This document shows positions 25,030 through 32,672 of a stretch of DNA of 64,000 bases, in pieces. The notes under the pieces were generated by a model. That model was not told where the DNA came from, searched no databases, and was given only the letters and a program-made list of their open reading frames with translations. Source of the DNA: Amycolatopsis orientalis DSM 40040 = KCTC 9412 (lineage in GTDB: Bacteria; Actinomycetota; Actinomycetes; Mycobacteriales; Pseudonocardiaceae); assembly GCF_000478275.1 (NCBI RefSeq), contig NZ_ASJB01000042.1:186001-250000 (forward strand), written 5' to 3'. The number at the start of each line of letters is the position of its first letter. Positions within the stretch are counted from its first letter, which is position 1. A program made the translations under genes and the position numbers.

Positions 25030-26598
25030 TCAGGAAGCTCGCGGGGTCACGAACGTGTCGTTGATGACGTAGCCGTCGAGGCCGTACGTCTCCCCGTACT
25101 CGATGAGATCACTGGTGCGATTGAGGAAACCGCGCCCGTTGTTGTTCAGCGAGGTGTTGCACAGCACGCTGAACCCGGTCTGCTCGCGGAACGCCTCGAG
25201 CAGGTCGGTGATGCCGGCGTTGCGCTCCCGCGTCACCGTCTGGGTGCGCGCGGTGCCGTCGACATGCGTGATGGCCTTCAACTCGTCGGAGGTGACGTGG
25301 TTGAAGTACAGCATGTACGGATCCTGCACCGAGCCGACGAACCATTTCGGCGCGTCGGATTCCAGCGCGATCGGCGCGATCGGGCGGTAGTCCTCACGGC
25401 GCTTGATCTTGTTGAGCCGCACGGTGGTGTCCACGGTGAACGGCGCGGCCAGGATCGACCGGTTGCCCAGCGCACGCGGCCCCATCTCGTACCGGCCCCT
25501 CGCCCAGCCGATGATGTTGCCGTCCTTGAGGTACTTGGCGACCTCGCTCGCCACGAGCGGCCGGGTCTCGTACTTGGCCGGATCCGGGACGACGTCCTCG
25601 ACGAAGTTCTCCCCCGCGTAGACGTCCCACTCGATGGTCGCCTGCCCGGTGTAGAACCACTGGGCGTCGATGGCCGTGCCCAGCGCGGAACCGCTGTCGT
25701 TGGGACACGGCGGCACGAACACCGAGGAGAACAGGCCGCTCTCCCGCCACAACCGGTTCCAGTCGCAGTTCAGCCCGCAACCACCGGAGATCAGCAACGG
25801 CAGGCCTTCGGTCAGGTTCTTCTCGGCGTAGTCGTGGAACCGGCCGAAGATCGCCTGTGAGTGCTTGGCCGCCGCGTTGCGGTATTCCTGCGACCACACA
25901 CCGGCGTTGTACAGATGGGACCAGGACATCTCCTCTTTGGACAGACCGAGGATGATGCCGTCGCGGTCGAGGATGAAGTCGATGGTCTTCTGCTCGTCCG
26001 GGGTGAGCGGGCCGGGTTCGGCGAACCCGGTCAGCGCCATCTGCTTGCCGGCGTCGTTGAACCGGAACTTTCCCTTGCCGAGCGGGAAACCCGGATCCGC
26101 CAGCGCGAAGAGATAGGCGTACTTCGCGCCGGGGTCGGTCAGCACGTGCTGCAGGTGAGTGGCCTCACCGCGCTCGTCGATCCGGTAGAAGTCCCCGATG
26201 TTCCCTTCCCACACCAGGGAGTAGTACTCCTGGCCGGGTGCCGCGGGCGCCATCCCCAGCGAGGTGTAGATATGCGAGCGCTCGTGGGTCGAGGAGAAGT
26301 AGCGCACGTCCTTGCCGAAGAACTTGCCCGCCTCGTCGGAGATCGCGCCCTCGCCGACACCGAAGTATCCGGTGCGGGACGGGGGTTCCACCGAGAACTC
26401 TCCCTTGACCCAGCCGCCGAGCGCGACCACGTCGGGCTGCCTGTCGAGCATCCCCGCCGCTCGCGCCATCAGCTCGCCGGTGATCCGGTCGTAGCGCGGG
26501 TAGTTGTCCTTTTCCGACTCCAGCGCGAACAGCAGCTTGCCGTCCTCGATCGCCACGATCCCGCCATCGTGACCCTCTTTCATGGACAGAATCAGCAT
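25030..26598 (-). CDS. O-carbamoyltransferase (NodU/CmcH/TobZ family)
   Basis: A complete 522-residue carbamoyltransferase. The N-terminal Kae1/YrdC-like domain begins MLILSMKEGHDGGIVAIEDG; SGGCGLNCDWNRL and GPRALGNRSILA are nucleotide-binding loops; the C-terminal part has ITHVDGTARTQTV and CNTSLNNNG. These enzymes first form carbamoyl-adenylate from carbamoyl phosphate and ATP and then carbamoylate a hydroxyl group of a natural product. It stands alone between the flavoenzyme and the regulator and has its own promoter region, with a bipartite motif at 26655-26690 shared with the large operon. Confidence 0.93.
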   Translation of the reverse strand: MLILSMKEGHDGGIVAIEDGKLLFALESEKDNYPRYDRITGELMARAAGMLDRQPDVVALGGWVKGEFSVEPPSRTGYFGVGEGAISDEAGKFFGKDVRYFSSTHERSHIYTSLGMAPAAPGQEYYSLVWEGNIGDFYRIDERGEATHLQHVLTDPGAKYAYLFALADPGFPLGKGKFRFNDAGKQMALTGFAEPGPLTPDEQKTIDFILDRDGIILGLSKEEMSWSHLYNAGVWSQEYRNAAAKHSQAIFGRFHDYAEKNLTEGLPLLISGGCGLNCDWNRLWRESGLFSSVFVPPCPNDSGSALGTAIDAQWFYTGQATIEWDVYAGENFVEDVVPDPAKYETRPLVASEVAKYLKDGNIIGWARGRYEMGPRALGNRSILAAPFTVDTTVRLNKIKRREDYRPIAPIALESDAPKWFVGSVQDPYMLYFNHVTSDELKAITHVDGTARTQTVTRERNAGITDLLEAFREQTGFSVLCNTSLNNNGRGFLNRTSDLIEYGETYGLDGYVINDTFVTPRAS

Positions 26599-26654
26599 TG
26601 TGTCACCGAATTTCGCTCGCCTTCATTCGTCGACTCATTCAAGCCGCGCCGTCC

Positions 26655-26690
26655 GTTGACCGGAAGCGTCGCGCGGGGAGAACAATCAAC
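26655..26690 (-). promoter_or_regulatory. Bipartite cluster motif, copy 1 (before carbamoyltransferase)
   Basis: Plus-strand half-sites GTTGACCGGAA (26655-26665) and AGAACAATCAAC (26679-26690) frame a 13-bp spacer. The outer bases form a GTTGA/TCAAC inverted repeat. It ends 57 bp before the ATG. The same two half-sites lie at 43464-43500, 56 bp before the large operon, so it is a likely activator site for the cluster regulator. Confidence 0.75.
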
Positions 26691-28152
26691 CTTCGGACGA
26701 GCCCCCCGGCAGGGTGCGCACGGTCTCGTGGCGCAGCGCCTCGAACGCGTTCTTCCGCGCCCGGCGGCCCGCCATCGGGACCGCGGCGGCGAGCGGGTTC
26801 GGCTCCCGGTACAGCCCGGCGGCGAACGCGCTGACCAACCGGGAGACCGCGTAGCGCCCGGCGACATTGGCACGCTGGAGAAGTCCGGCGTCCACGACGG
26901 ATTCGAGGAGTTCGTCGGCGGTCTCGATCGTGCTGCCCATCGCCGCGGCGACGCCGATCGACGTCGTCCAGCCCGCCCCGTTCTGCCCGAAGTGGTGGAT
27001 GGCCTCCCGTCCGGCCGGCGGGAGATGTTCGTACGCCGAGGCGAACCGGTCACGGACGTTGACGTCACCGACACTGAGGCTGTCCATGAGCCGGTCGCGA
27101 TCCGCGAGCTGGCCCGCGGTGTAGGCGATCGCCCATTCCGGGCGCGCGGCGATCTTGCGGCCGACGATGTTGATCGCCAGCGGCAGATCACCGCACAGGT
27201 CGGCGATCGCGTCGGTCGCGTCGTGTTCGGCCCGGACCCGGTTCTCGCCGGCGATGCGCCCGATCAACGCCAACGATTCGGTGCGGGTGAACGTGTCCAG
27301 CTCGATCCGGTTCGTGTCCTCCAGCCCGAGCAGCCGGGCGCGGCTGGTGACCACCACCTGGCTGTGCGTCGCCTGGCCCAGCAACGGCCGCACCTGTCCT
27401 TCGTCGCTCACTCCCGCCAGCAGTACGAACAACCGGCGTTCGGCGAGCAAGGACCGGTACAGCCCGATGCGCTGCATCGGATCGTCGGGGACGAGATGCG
27501 CCGGCACCCCGAGCGCGCGCAGGAAGCCGCGCACGATCCCGTTGGCCGAGCGGCCACCGGTCCCGCTGTTGCTCAGGTCGGCGTAGAGCTGCCCGTCCGG
27601 GAAGTCCGCGGCGACCTCTTCGGCCAGCCGCAACGCGAAGGCCGTTTTGCCTACACCGATCGGGCCACTGACGACCAACGGCACTTTGACCGGCCCGCTC
27701 GCCCCGATCATCCCGGCGGCCTCGGCCAGATCCCTTTCCCTGCCGACGAAAGTCCTCGATCCCATCGGCAGTTGCGCCGGACGGGCGAGGTGGATGACGC
27801 CGGATGCCAGCGCGTGCGCGCCATCCGCCGGAACCTCGGCCGCCGGCGGTGCGGTCACCCGCTCCTCGCGTGCCTCGACGCCGCCTCCCGTTTGCCCGGC
27901 GACACTCCGCCAGCGCCGTTCCCACGCCGCGCGGTCACCGCCGCACGCGGAGACGAACGCCAGGGTCACGGCGAGGGTGGGCAGCCGGTGGCCGCTGGCC
28001 GCGCTGGACAGCACGGAGGGCGCGAACAGCGCCGTCCTGGCGAGTTCCCGGTAGCTCGGGTTTCCCGCCCGGTTCCGTAATACCCGCAGATCATGAGCGA
28101 ATGCGGCGATCGGACCAGTGGAGCCGTCCAACGGTCGCTCGGGTCTGCCCAT
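26686..28152 (-). CDS. HTH/NB-ARC transcriptional regulator (AfsR-like, truncated architecture)
   Basis: About 488 residues from the ATG at 28152, which has GGGAGGAG 5 nt upstream. Residues ~15-85 look like an XRE-type helix-turn-helix with flanking helices (SYRELARTALFAPSVLSSAASG). Residues ~130-420 are NB-ARC: Walker A GPIGVGKT at 163-170, a degenerate Walker B (LFVLLAGVSD, where Asp is normally found before the GVSD-like segment), and CGDLPLAI. There is no SARP domain and no clear TPR region after the winged helix, so the protein is shorter than AfsR. It lies in the middle of the cluster, divergent from 28340, and is the most likely pathway regulator. Confidence 0.8.
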   Translation of the reverse strand: MGRPERPLDGSTGPIAAFAHDLRVLRNRAGNPSYRELARTALFAPSVLSSAASGHRLPTLAVTLAFVSACGGDRAAWERRWRSVAGQTGGGVEAREERVTAPPAAEVPADGAHALASGVIHLARPAQLPMGSRTFVGRERDLAEAAGMIGASGPVKVPLVVSGPIGVGKTAFALRLAEEVAADFPDGQLYADLSNSGTGGRSANGIVRGFLRALGVPAHLVPDDPMQRIGLYRSLLAERRLFVLLAGVSDEGQVRPLLGQATHSQVVVTSRARLLGLEDTNRIELDTFTRTESLALIGRIAGENRVRAEHDATDAIADLCGDLPLAINIVGRKIAARPEWAIAYTAGQLADRDRLMDSLSVGDVNVRDRFASAYEHLPPAGREAIHHFGQNGAGWTTSIGVAAAMGSTIETADELLESVVDAGLLQRANVAGRYAVSRLVSAFAAGLYREPNPLAAAVPMAGRRARKNAFEALRHETVRTLPGGSSEG

Positions 28153-28205
28153 GCCATCTCCTCCCCTGGATGGGGCAACGCGATCGCGCTGCGTGACCGA
28201 CATCC

Positions 28206-28226
28206 TTGTGGCCTTCCTGGCCACAA
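28206..28226. promoter_or_regulatory. Inverted repeat upstream of NB-ARC regulator
   Basis: TTGTGGCC and GGCCACAA (8-bp arms, 5-bp spacer) lie 54-74 bp before the regulator start in the divergent intergenic region. It could be an autoregulatory operator. Confidence 0.45.
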
Positions 28227-28339
28227 CCCTAAAGGACCAATGAACCATGCAGCAGATACAAATAGGTGACTCAATGTACAAAGTCCAATAGTCGGACGGG
28301 TAAATTCACCTGCTTGGTGGCACCGGATAGGGTTCCGCC

Positions 28340-29032
28340 ATGTCCAGCTCCCTCCCGCCTCTCGCGGAACTCCGGCGCGCCGCCGAAGTGTTCAACGGGT
28401 TCGCGAATGCCGACACATCCTGGCTTCGCCTCATCCGGGAAACGCAGTCAGCGATCGACCTGTCACAGGCCGCACATCGCGCAATTCTTCTGCGCTGGTT
28501 GAACTCGTGGGGTTGCCGTATCCGGTATCCGCGCGAGGGCGAGCCCGCCCCCTTCGACGACGGGATCCGGACCTGGTGGGAGACGTGGGGCGCCGCCCTG
28601 CCGGAGGTCGATCTCGCCCACCTGACGGACGCGGGGATCGACAGGGCCGCGAAGGCGTACGAGGACCTCTCCGGCGTCGTCGTCTCAGCTGGACGGACGA
28701 GGCGCACCCTGGGCCCGACCGCAGCTGCGAAGGCACTGTATGCTTTGCGCCCCAACACGATCATGCCGTGGGACGCCGCCATCGCGGCCGCCCTCCACGG
28801 CACCAGGGACGGCGCCGCGTTCGGCAGGCACCTGCGACTCGGCCGCGAGTGGGCCGCCGCCGTGATCGCGGAGGCGGGCTCGGACGGCGACGGTATTTCT
28901 GCCCTGGTGGGCAGACCGGTGTCACTGGCGAAGATCCTCGACGAATACCTTTACGTCGCCATCACCATGGGCGCCAAGGGTGACTGGGGAACGGAACGCG
29001 GAGAATGGTGGAAAAATGGTAACCGGGGATGA
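28340..29032 (+). CDS. Conserved hypothetical protein
   Basis: A 230-residue soluble protein that I do not recognise. It is helical and rich in Trp and Arg, with WGCRIRYPREG, IRTWWETWGAALP, GPTAAAKALYALRPNTIMPWDAAIA and a C-terminal GDWGTERGEWW segment. The pattern TAAAKALYALRP..IMPWD is reminiscent of helix-hairpin-helix or crystallin-like proteins that bind small molecules, but no assignment is safe. It has no membrane segment or signal. It is divergent from the NB-ARC regulator and overlaps the MmcQ-like gene that follows. Confidence 0.6.
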   Translation: MSSSLPPLAELRRAAEVFNGFANADTSWLRLIRETQSAIDLSQAAHRAILLRWLNSWGCRIRYPREGEPAPFDDGIRTWWETWGAALPEVDLAHLTDAGIDRAAKAYEDLSGVVVSAGRTRRTLGPTAAAKALYALRPNTIMPWDAAIAAALHGTRDGAAFGRHLRLGREWAAAVIAEAGSDGDGISALVGRPVSLAKILDEYLYVAITMGAKGDWGTERGEWWKNGNRG

Positions 29033-29366
29033 TGTCAGGAAGATCGCTTCGGAGCTGCCCCGGGCCTATGAGGCGCTGGTCCGGGACCGGGTGAAGTTCC
29101 GCGTGGGGCGAATCGTGTTCCTTTCGCTCTCACCGGACGAAACCGTACTGGGATTCGGCTATCCCAAAGAGGAGCGGGAAGCACTAGTGGCGGGCGAGCC
29201 GGACAAGTTCATGATGCCGATCGCGTCCGATATGCGCTATCAGTGGGTCCGCGTCCGGCTGTCCGCGATCGATTACGAAGAGTTACGCGAGTTGATCGTC
29301 GACTCCTGGCGAATGTGTGTACCGAAGAAGGTCTGGGTGGAATACCTGGAAAAGAATCCGCGCTGA
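29016..29366 (+). CDS. MmcQ/YjbR-like protein
   Basis: A 116-residue protein of the MmcQ/YjbR (CyaY-like fold) type: DVRKIASELPRAYEALVRDRVKFRVGRIVFLSLSPDE is the N-terminal beta sheet, and YQWVRVRLSAIDYEELRELIVDSWRMCVP ends the family domain. These small DNA-binding-like or resistance-associated proteins have poorly known function; MmcQ lies in the mitomycin cluster. The ATG at 29016 is used because it begins the family domain and overlaps the upstream stop; GGTGG precedes it. Confidence 0.72.
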   Translation: MVTGDDVRKIASELPRAYEALVRDRVKFRVGRIVFLSLSPDETVLGFGYPKEEREALVAGEPDKFMMPIASDMRYQWVRVRLSAIDYEELRELIVDSWRMCVPKKVWVEYLEKNPR

Positions 29367-29538
29367 CACGCCTTTCGGTGTGAGCCATTCGGCGCCGCCG
29401 ACTACCCTTTTCGGTCGCGTGAATTCCCTTTCGGCCGAATCCGCAGGTTCGTGCACGGCAAATGCGCCTCTGGGTGCCCCGAGGGGCGACCGCCGCGGTG
29501 CGCGTGCGTCGGGGTGGTCTCGCTCGCGGTGAAGTACA

Positions 29539-29583
29539 TGATGGCCCCCTTCCCTGCGCCTGGCGCGGTGAAGGGGGCCATCA
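29539..29583. repeat. Inverted repeat TGATGGCCCCCTT / AAGGGGGCCATCA
   Basis: Perfect 13-bp arms, 19-bp centre, downstream of the MmcQ-like gene. Terminator-like, without a U tract. Confidence 0.6.
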
Positions 29584-29601
29584 GGTACCGCCACGTGCGA
29601 G

Positions 29602-29644
29602 GAAAGGTCCTTTCCTGGCAAATTTCGCAAGGAAAGGACCTTTC
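29602..29644. repeat. Inverted repeat GAAAGGTCCTTTCCT / AGGAAAGGACCTTTC
   Basis: Perfect 15-bp arms with a 13-nt loop. Each arm contains a second small palindrome (AAAGGTCCTTT). Confidence 0.65.
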
Positions 29645-29813
29645 ATGGCATCCTGCGCGCCACCCACACCGCACCCACCCGCACCGCACCCGGCCGCGGT
29701 CCGGTGTTCAGGTGCGGGAAGTCCGTGAAGGCCTCCTTGCCTACGCTCAAGGTCAGGGTCCCGGCAAAGTCGGCATTGTGCAGGTCGGGGACCTCCTCAT
29801 CAGGGTGCAGGCC

Positions 29814-29860
29814 GTCGATGAAGGAATTGGGACGTTGAGTGTCCCGATTCCTTCATCGAC
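29814..29860. repeat. Inverted repeat with 20-bp arms
   Basis: Left arm 29814-29833 starts GTCGATGAAGGAATTGGGAC; right arm 29841-29860 pairs with it except for one G-T wobble position. The loop is GTTGAGT. Confidence 0.6.
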
Positions 29861-29880
29861 GCGGGGTCACACCCGTTGCA

Positions 29881-29985
29881 CAGCTTGATCAACAGAGGAT
29901 CAAGGACATGCCCCGGGGCCCGGTACACCCCCGAGTGTGGAGGATTCGGGACGTTGAACGTCCCAAATCCTCCACGCTCGAACCC
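29881..29985. repeat. Dispersed 105-bp repeat, copy A
   Basis: Starts CAGCTTGATCAACA and ends TCGAACCC; the same sequence with scattered differences is found at 58565-58668. Its right half is an imperfect hairpin (29933-29979) around GGGACGTTGAACGTCCC. Confidence 0.75.
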
Positions 29986-30026
29986 TGCGGGCGCCGGCGA
30001 CACCGACCTCACCGCAGGTCTGGACT

Positions 30027-30081
30027 GCGCGTGAAGGCCCCCTTCCCCCGGCTGAGCCGAGGGAAGGGGGCCTTCACGCGC
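30027..30081 (-). terminator. Terminator hairpin at end of the large biosynthetic operon
   Basis: Perfect 21-bp arms beginning GCGCGTGAAGGCCCCCTTCC (30027-30047) and closing at 30061-30081, loop of 13 nt, 20 bp past the stop of the last operon gene. The GTGAAGG..CCTTCAC theme recurs at 43577. Confidence 0.7.
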
Positions 30082-30100
30082 GTAACCAGGCAGCGACCGC

Positions 30101-30430
30101 TTACTCGGCGACCTCCTCGATAGCCGAGACCCCGCGCGAGCCGTGGGTCCCGTACCGCTCCCACACCTCGTTCAGCCGGATCCGCCCGTCCGGCAGGAAC
30201 TCCGGGGTGTTCGTACTGTGCCCCGAGATCACCTGCCCACTGGCCAGCACCATCGTGTAGGCGAGGTCGATCGTCCCGTCCTCACCGCATTTCCCGGTCA
30301 GCGACCCGAGCCGCACCCCGCCGCCGGTCAGTTCGGCCCACACGAGGTCGTCCTTCTGCCGGTACAGCGTCACCGGCGCGTCCGGGTCGGTGCTGACCTT
30401 GCGGAACCGCTTGCCGTCGTAGTTGATCAT
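30101..30430 (-). CDS. Small conserved protein (mis-named N-acetylglutamate synthase-like)
   Basis: A 109-residue beta-rich protein: MINYDGKRFRKVSTDP, VTLYRQKDDLVWAELTGG, and repeated strands ending in STPEFLPDGRIRLNEVWE. Proteins of this family are often labelled n-acetylglutamate synthase in databases without evidence for that activity; the fold looks like a small lipocalin or META-like barrel. The ATG at 30430 overlaps the GltS-like gene stop (ATGA). It is the last gene of the large operon, and a role in binding or shaping a cluster intermediate cannot be excluded. Confidence 0.72.
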   Translation of the reverse strand: MINYDGKRFRKVSTDPDAPVTLYRQKDDLVWAELTGGGVRLGSLTGKCGEDGTIDLAYTMVLASGQVISGHSTNTPEFLPDGRIRLNEVWERYGTHGSRGVSAIEEVAE

Positions 30431-31680
30431 CCGTCCTGCTCCGTCCGTCCGGAAGTGTTCGGGAACCAGAGATCGTCCGGGGTGAGGTCGGCGAGGTCGT
30501 ACTTGCCGAGCGCGCTGGCGAGCAACCGCAGTTCGAGTTCGAGACACCGCACCAGCCGCACGAGTCCTTCGGTCGCGTCCTCGTCGACGGCGAGCAGCGC
30601 CGCCCGGCCGAGGCCGACTGCCGAAGCACCCATGGCCAGGCATTTCAGCGCGCGGGATCCTTCCCAGATCCGGCCCGACACCAGCAGCGACGCGTCGTGC
30701 TTCCCGACCCGCCGCAGGCATTCCACCAGCGGCAATCCCACCTGGTCGAGGAACACCGACGGCGCCCATCCGGTGCCGCCTTCGGCACCGTCCACGGTGA
30801 CCGCGTCCGCTCCCGCCGCCCAGGCGACCCGTGCCGCCTCGTCGACGTCCCGGCCGGGGTGGAGTTTCACCCAGGCACGCGCCCGCGGGTAGTTGTTGCG
30901 CATCAGGTGGATCTGCTGGCGCAGGATCTCCCCGGTGAACGTGCCGGGGCTGCTCGAACGCAGCACCATGGCGGTGTCCGTGCCGAACGCTTCGTCCACT
31001 GTGTACTGTTCGGCGACCTCGCCGGCGGCCGTGCGCGAGAGCACGGTCATCCCGCCGAGGCCCGGCTTGGCACCCTGGCCGACCTTCAGCTCGAACGCCA
31101 GCCGCCCGCTCTCCAGCAGTTTCGTCGCGGACGGGTCGCTGTAGACGAGGTTCCAGACCTCCGCGTCGGCGTCCTCGGTGCTCTGCTGCACCACGACGCC
31201 GCCCAGCCCGTCCGGCACCGCCCCGGCGTACGCGCGGATCCGGCCGAGCAGGCCGTCTTCGGCGCTTTCGCCCATCCGGCCGTAGCCGTGCATGGGCACG
31301 ACGTTCTCGCCGATCACCATCGGCATCCCGAGCCTGCCCGCCTGCTCACTCGCGGCGATCCCGAGACCGCTGCCCGCCACCTGCGTGGATCCGAACGCGC
31401 ACAGGAACACCGGCGACGGCGCCGTGAAGCCGCCCAGGACCGTCGTCAGGCCGACATCGCCGTAAACCGGTTCCCGCGCGAGGTCGAACATCTTCTCCAG
31501 GCGCCGCGGGACGAACACCGGCGGCACGATCCGCGCGCGGTCGAGTTCGTCCGTGCCCGAATCGACGTCCGCGCCGAACAACGTGCGGCCGTATCCCCCG
31601 ACGTCGGGGAAGATCGCCGCGCTGCCTTCCCGCGCCCGTGCGCGGATCGCGTCCTCCGGGAGCTGCCGCGCGGTGATCAC
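30427..31680 (-). CDS. GltS-type FMN-binding domain enzyme
   Basis: A 417-residue protein homologous to the central FMN domain of glutamate synthase (GltB), with no glutaminase domain and no Fe-S cluster motif. GADAVTVDGAEGGTGWAPSVFLDQVG near residue 285 is the FMN phosphate-binding and substrate loop of the family; LLVSGRIWEGSRALKCLAMGASAVGLGRA follows. Free-standing versions can reductively aminate 2-oxo acids or act on related imines. It is coupled by overlap to the AsnRS-like gene, so it may act on an amidated or aminated intermediate in the pathway (inference). Confidence 0.82.
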   Translation of the reverse strand: MITARQLPEDAIRARAREGSAAIFPDVGGYGRTLFGADVDSGTDELDRARIVPPVFVPRRLEKMFDLAREPVYGDVGLTTVLGGFTAPSPVFLCAFGSTQVAGSGLGIAASEQAGRLGMPMVIGENVVPMHGYGRMGESAEDGLLGRIRAYAGAVPDGLGGVVVQQSTEDADAEVWNLVYSDPSATKLLESGRLAFELKVGQGAKPGLGGMTVLSRTAAGEVAEQYTVDEAFGTDTAMVLRSSSPGTFTGEILRQQIHLMRNNYPRARAWVKLHPGRDVDEAARVAWAAGADAVTVDGAEGGTGWAPSVFLDQVGLPLVECLRRVGKHDASLLVSGRIWEGSRALKCLAMGASAVGLGRAALLAVDEDATEGLVRLVRCLELELRLLASALGKYDLADLTPDDLWFPNTSGRTEQDG

Positions 31681-32672
31681 GGCGCTGCGATCCCGGGCAG
31701 CTTCGGGTACGCGTTCGCCTGCCAGACGGCGTCCAGCCCGGCGAGGTAGCGCGTCACCCGTTCCAGCCCCATCCCGAATCCGGCGCTCGGCGGCAGTCCC
31801 TCGCGGGCGAGGTCGAGGTACCAGGCGTACTTCGCCGGGTTCTCCCCCGTCTCCCGCATCCGCTCGATGAGCCGCCGGTACTCGTGCGTGCGCTCACCGC
31901 CACTGCACAGTTCGCCGAACCCGTCCGAAGCGATGAGGTCGAAGTTCCGCAGCACACCCGGTTCGGTGCTCGACTCGCCGTCGGTGAACCCGCGCGATCC
32001 CTTGGGGTAGTCGACGATGAAGAACGGCCTGTTCGTCTGCCCCGAGATGATCCGCTCGCCCTGCCAGTCGATCTCCGCGTCGGCGCTCTGCCCGTGCAGC
32101 AGGCCCCGCAACCGCGACACCGCCTCCTGATGCGTCATCCGCTCGAAGTCCTCCTCCAGCAGCGGAGTGAACACGTCCTGGTCCCGGCCGAGCGCGGCGA
32201 GGTCCATTTTGGACTCTCGCAGCGTGTAGGTGACCACGTGCCGGAGCAGTCCCTGCGCGAGATCGAGGACGTCCTCGCGGCTCGCCCGCGCGACCTCGAC
32301 GTCGATCTGGGTGAACTCCACCAGATGCCGTCCGGTGGTGGCCGTCTCCAGCGGCTCCAGCCGCACGTTGGGGGCAACGTAGAAGATCTTGTCGAACGCC
32401 AGCAGCGAGGCCTGCTTGTACAGGATGACGCTGGTCATCATCTTGTACTTGTGCCCGTAGTAGTCGACGTCGACCTGTTTGGCGCCGCGGCAGCCCGGGT
32501 CGGTCACCGGACCGATCAGCGGCGGCTGCAGTTCCACGAACCCGTTCATGCCGAGGTATTCGCGGGTGCCCGCGGTGATGCTGTTCTGGATGCGCAACGC
32601 CGCCTGCGTCACCGGTGACATCAGGTGCTCGCGGGTTCCCGGCGGCAGTGCCTGCTCCGGTGTTCCGGTCAT
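31677..32672 (-). CDS. AsnRS-like class II synthetase paralogue without anticodon domain
   Basis: A 331-residue catalytic core of an Asp/Asn-type class II aminoacyl-tRNA synthetase. Motif 2 reads NVRLEPLETATTGRHLVEF (R104, R115), motif 3 GFGMGLERVTRYL near residue 310. The N-terminal OB-fold that binds tRNA is absent. Archaeal AS-AR proteins of this shape make asparagine from aspartate and ammonia. In this operon, next to glutamate mutase, it could amidate or activate 3-methylaspartate or a hydrazino acid rather than charge tRNA (inference). ATGA overlaps couple it to its neighbours. Confidence 0.85.
   Translation of the reverse strand: MTGTPEQALPPGTREHLMSPVTQAALRIQNSITAGTREYLGMNGFVELQPPLIGPVTDPGCRGAKQVDVDYYGHKYKMMTSVILYKQASLLAFDKIFYVAPNVRLEPLETATTGRHLVEFTQIDVEVARASREDVLDLAQGLLRHVVTYTLRESKMDLAALGRDQDVFTPLLEEDFERMTHQEAVSRLRGLLHGQSADAEIDWQGERIISGQTNRPFFIVDYPKGSRGFTDGESSTEPGVLRNFDLIASDGFGELCSGGERTHEYRRLIERMRETGENPAKYAWYLDLAREGLPPSAGFGMGLERVTRYLAGLDAVWQANAYPKLPGIAAP

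Larger units (their letters stand above)
29367..30100. other. 734-bp non-coding stretch with five inverted repeats
   Basis: No frame here resembles a known protein. The stretch lies between convergent genes and holds hairpins at 29539-29583, 29602-29644, 29814-29860, 29933-29979 and 30027-30081, plus one copy of a dispersed 105-bp repeat. It looks like a reservoir of terminator-type elements in the middle of the cluster. Confidence 0.7.

Noticed and set aside
29451-29888. Plus-strand frames in the 29.4-30.1 kb gap
   Set aside because: They run through inverted repeats, have no ribosome site or domain, and overlap each other in several frames.
30101-30430. N-acetylglutamate synthase activity for the small protein
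   Set aside because: The name is a database label for this family; the sequence shows no acetyltransferase motif.
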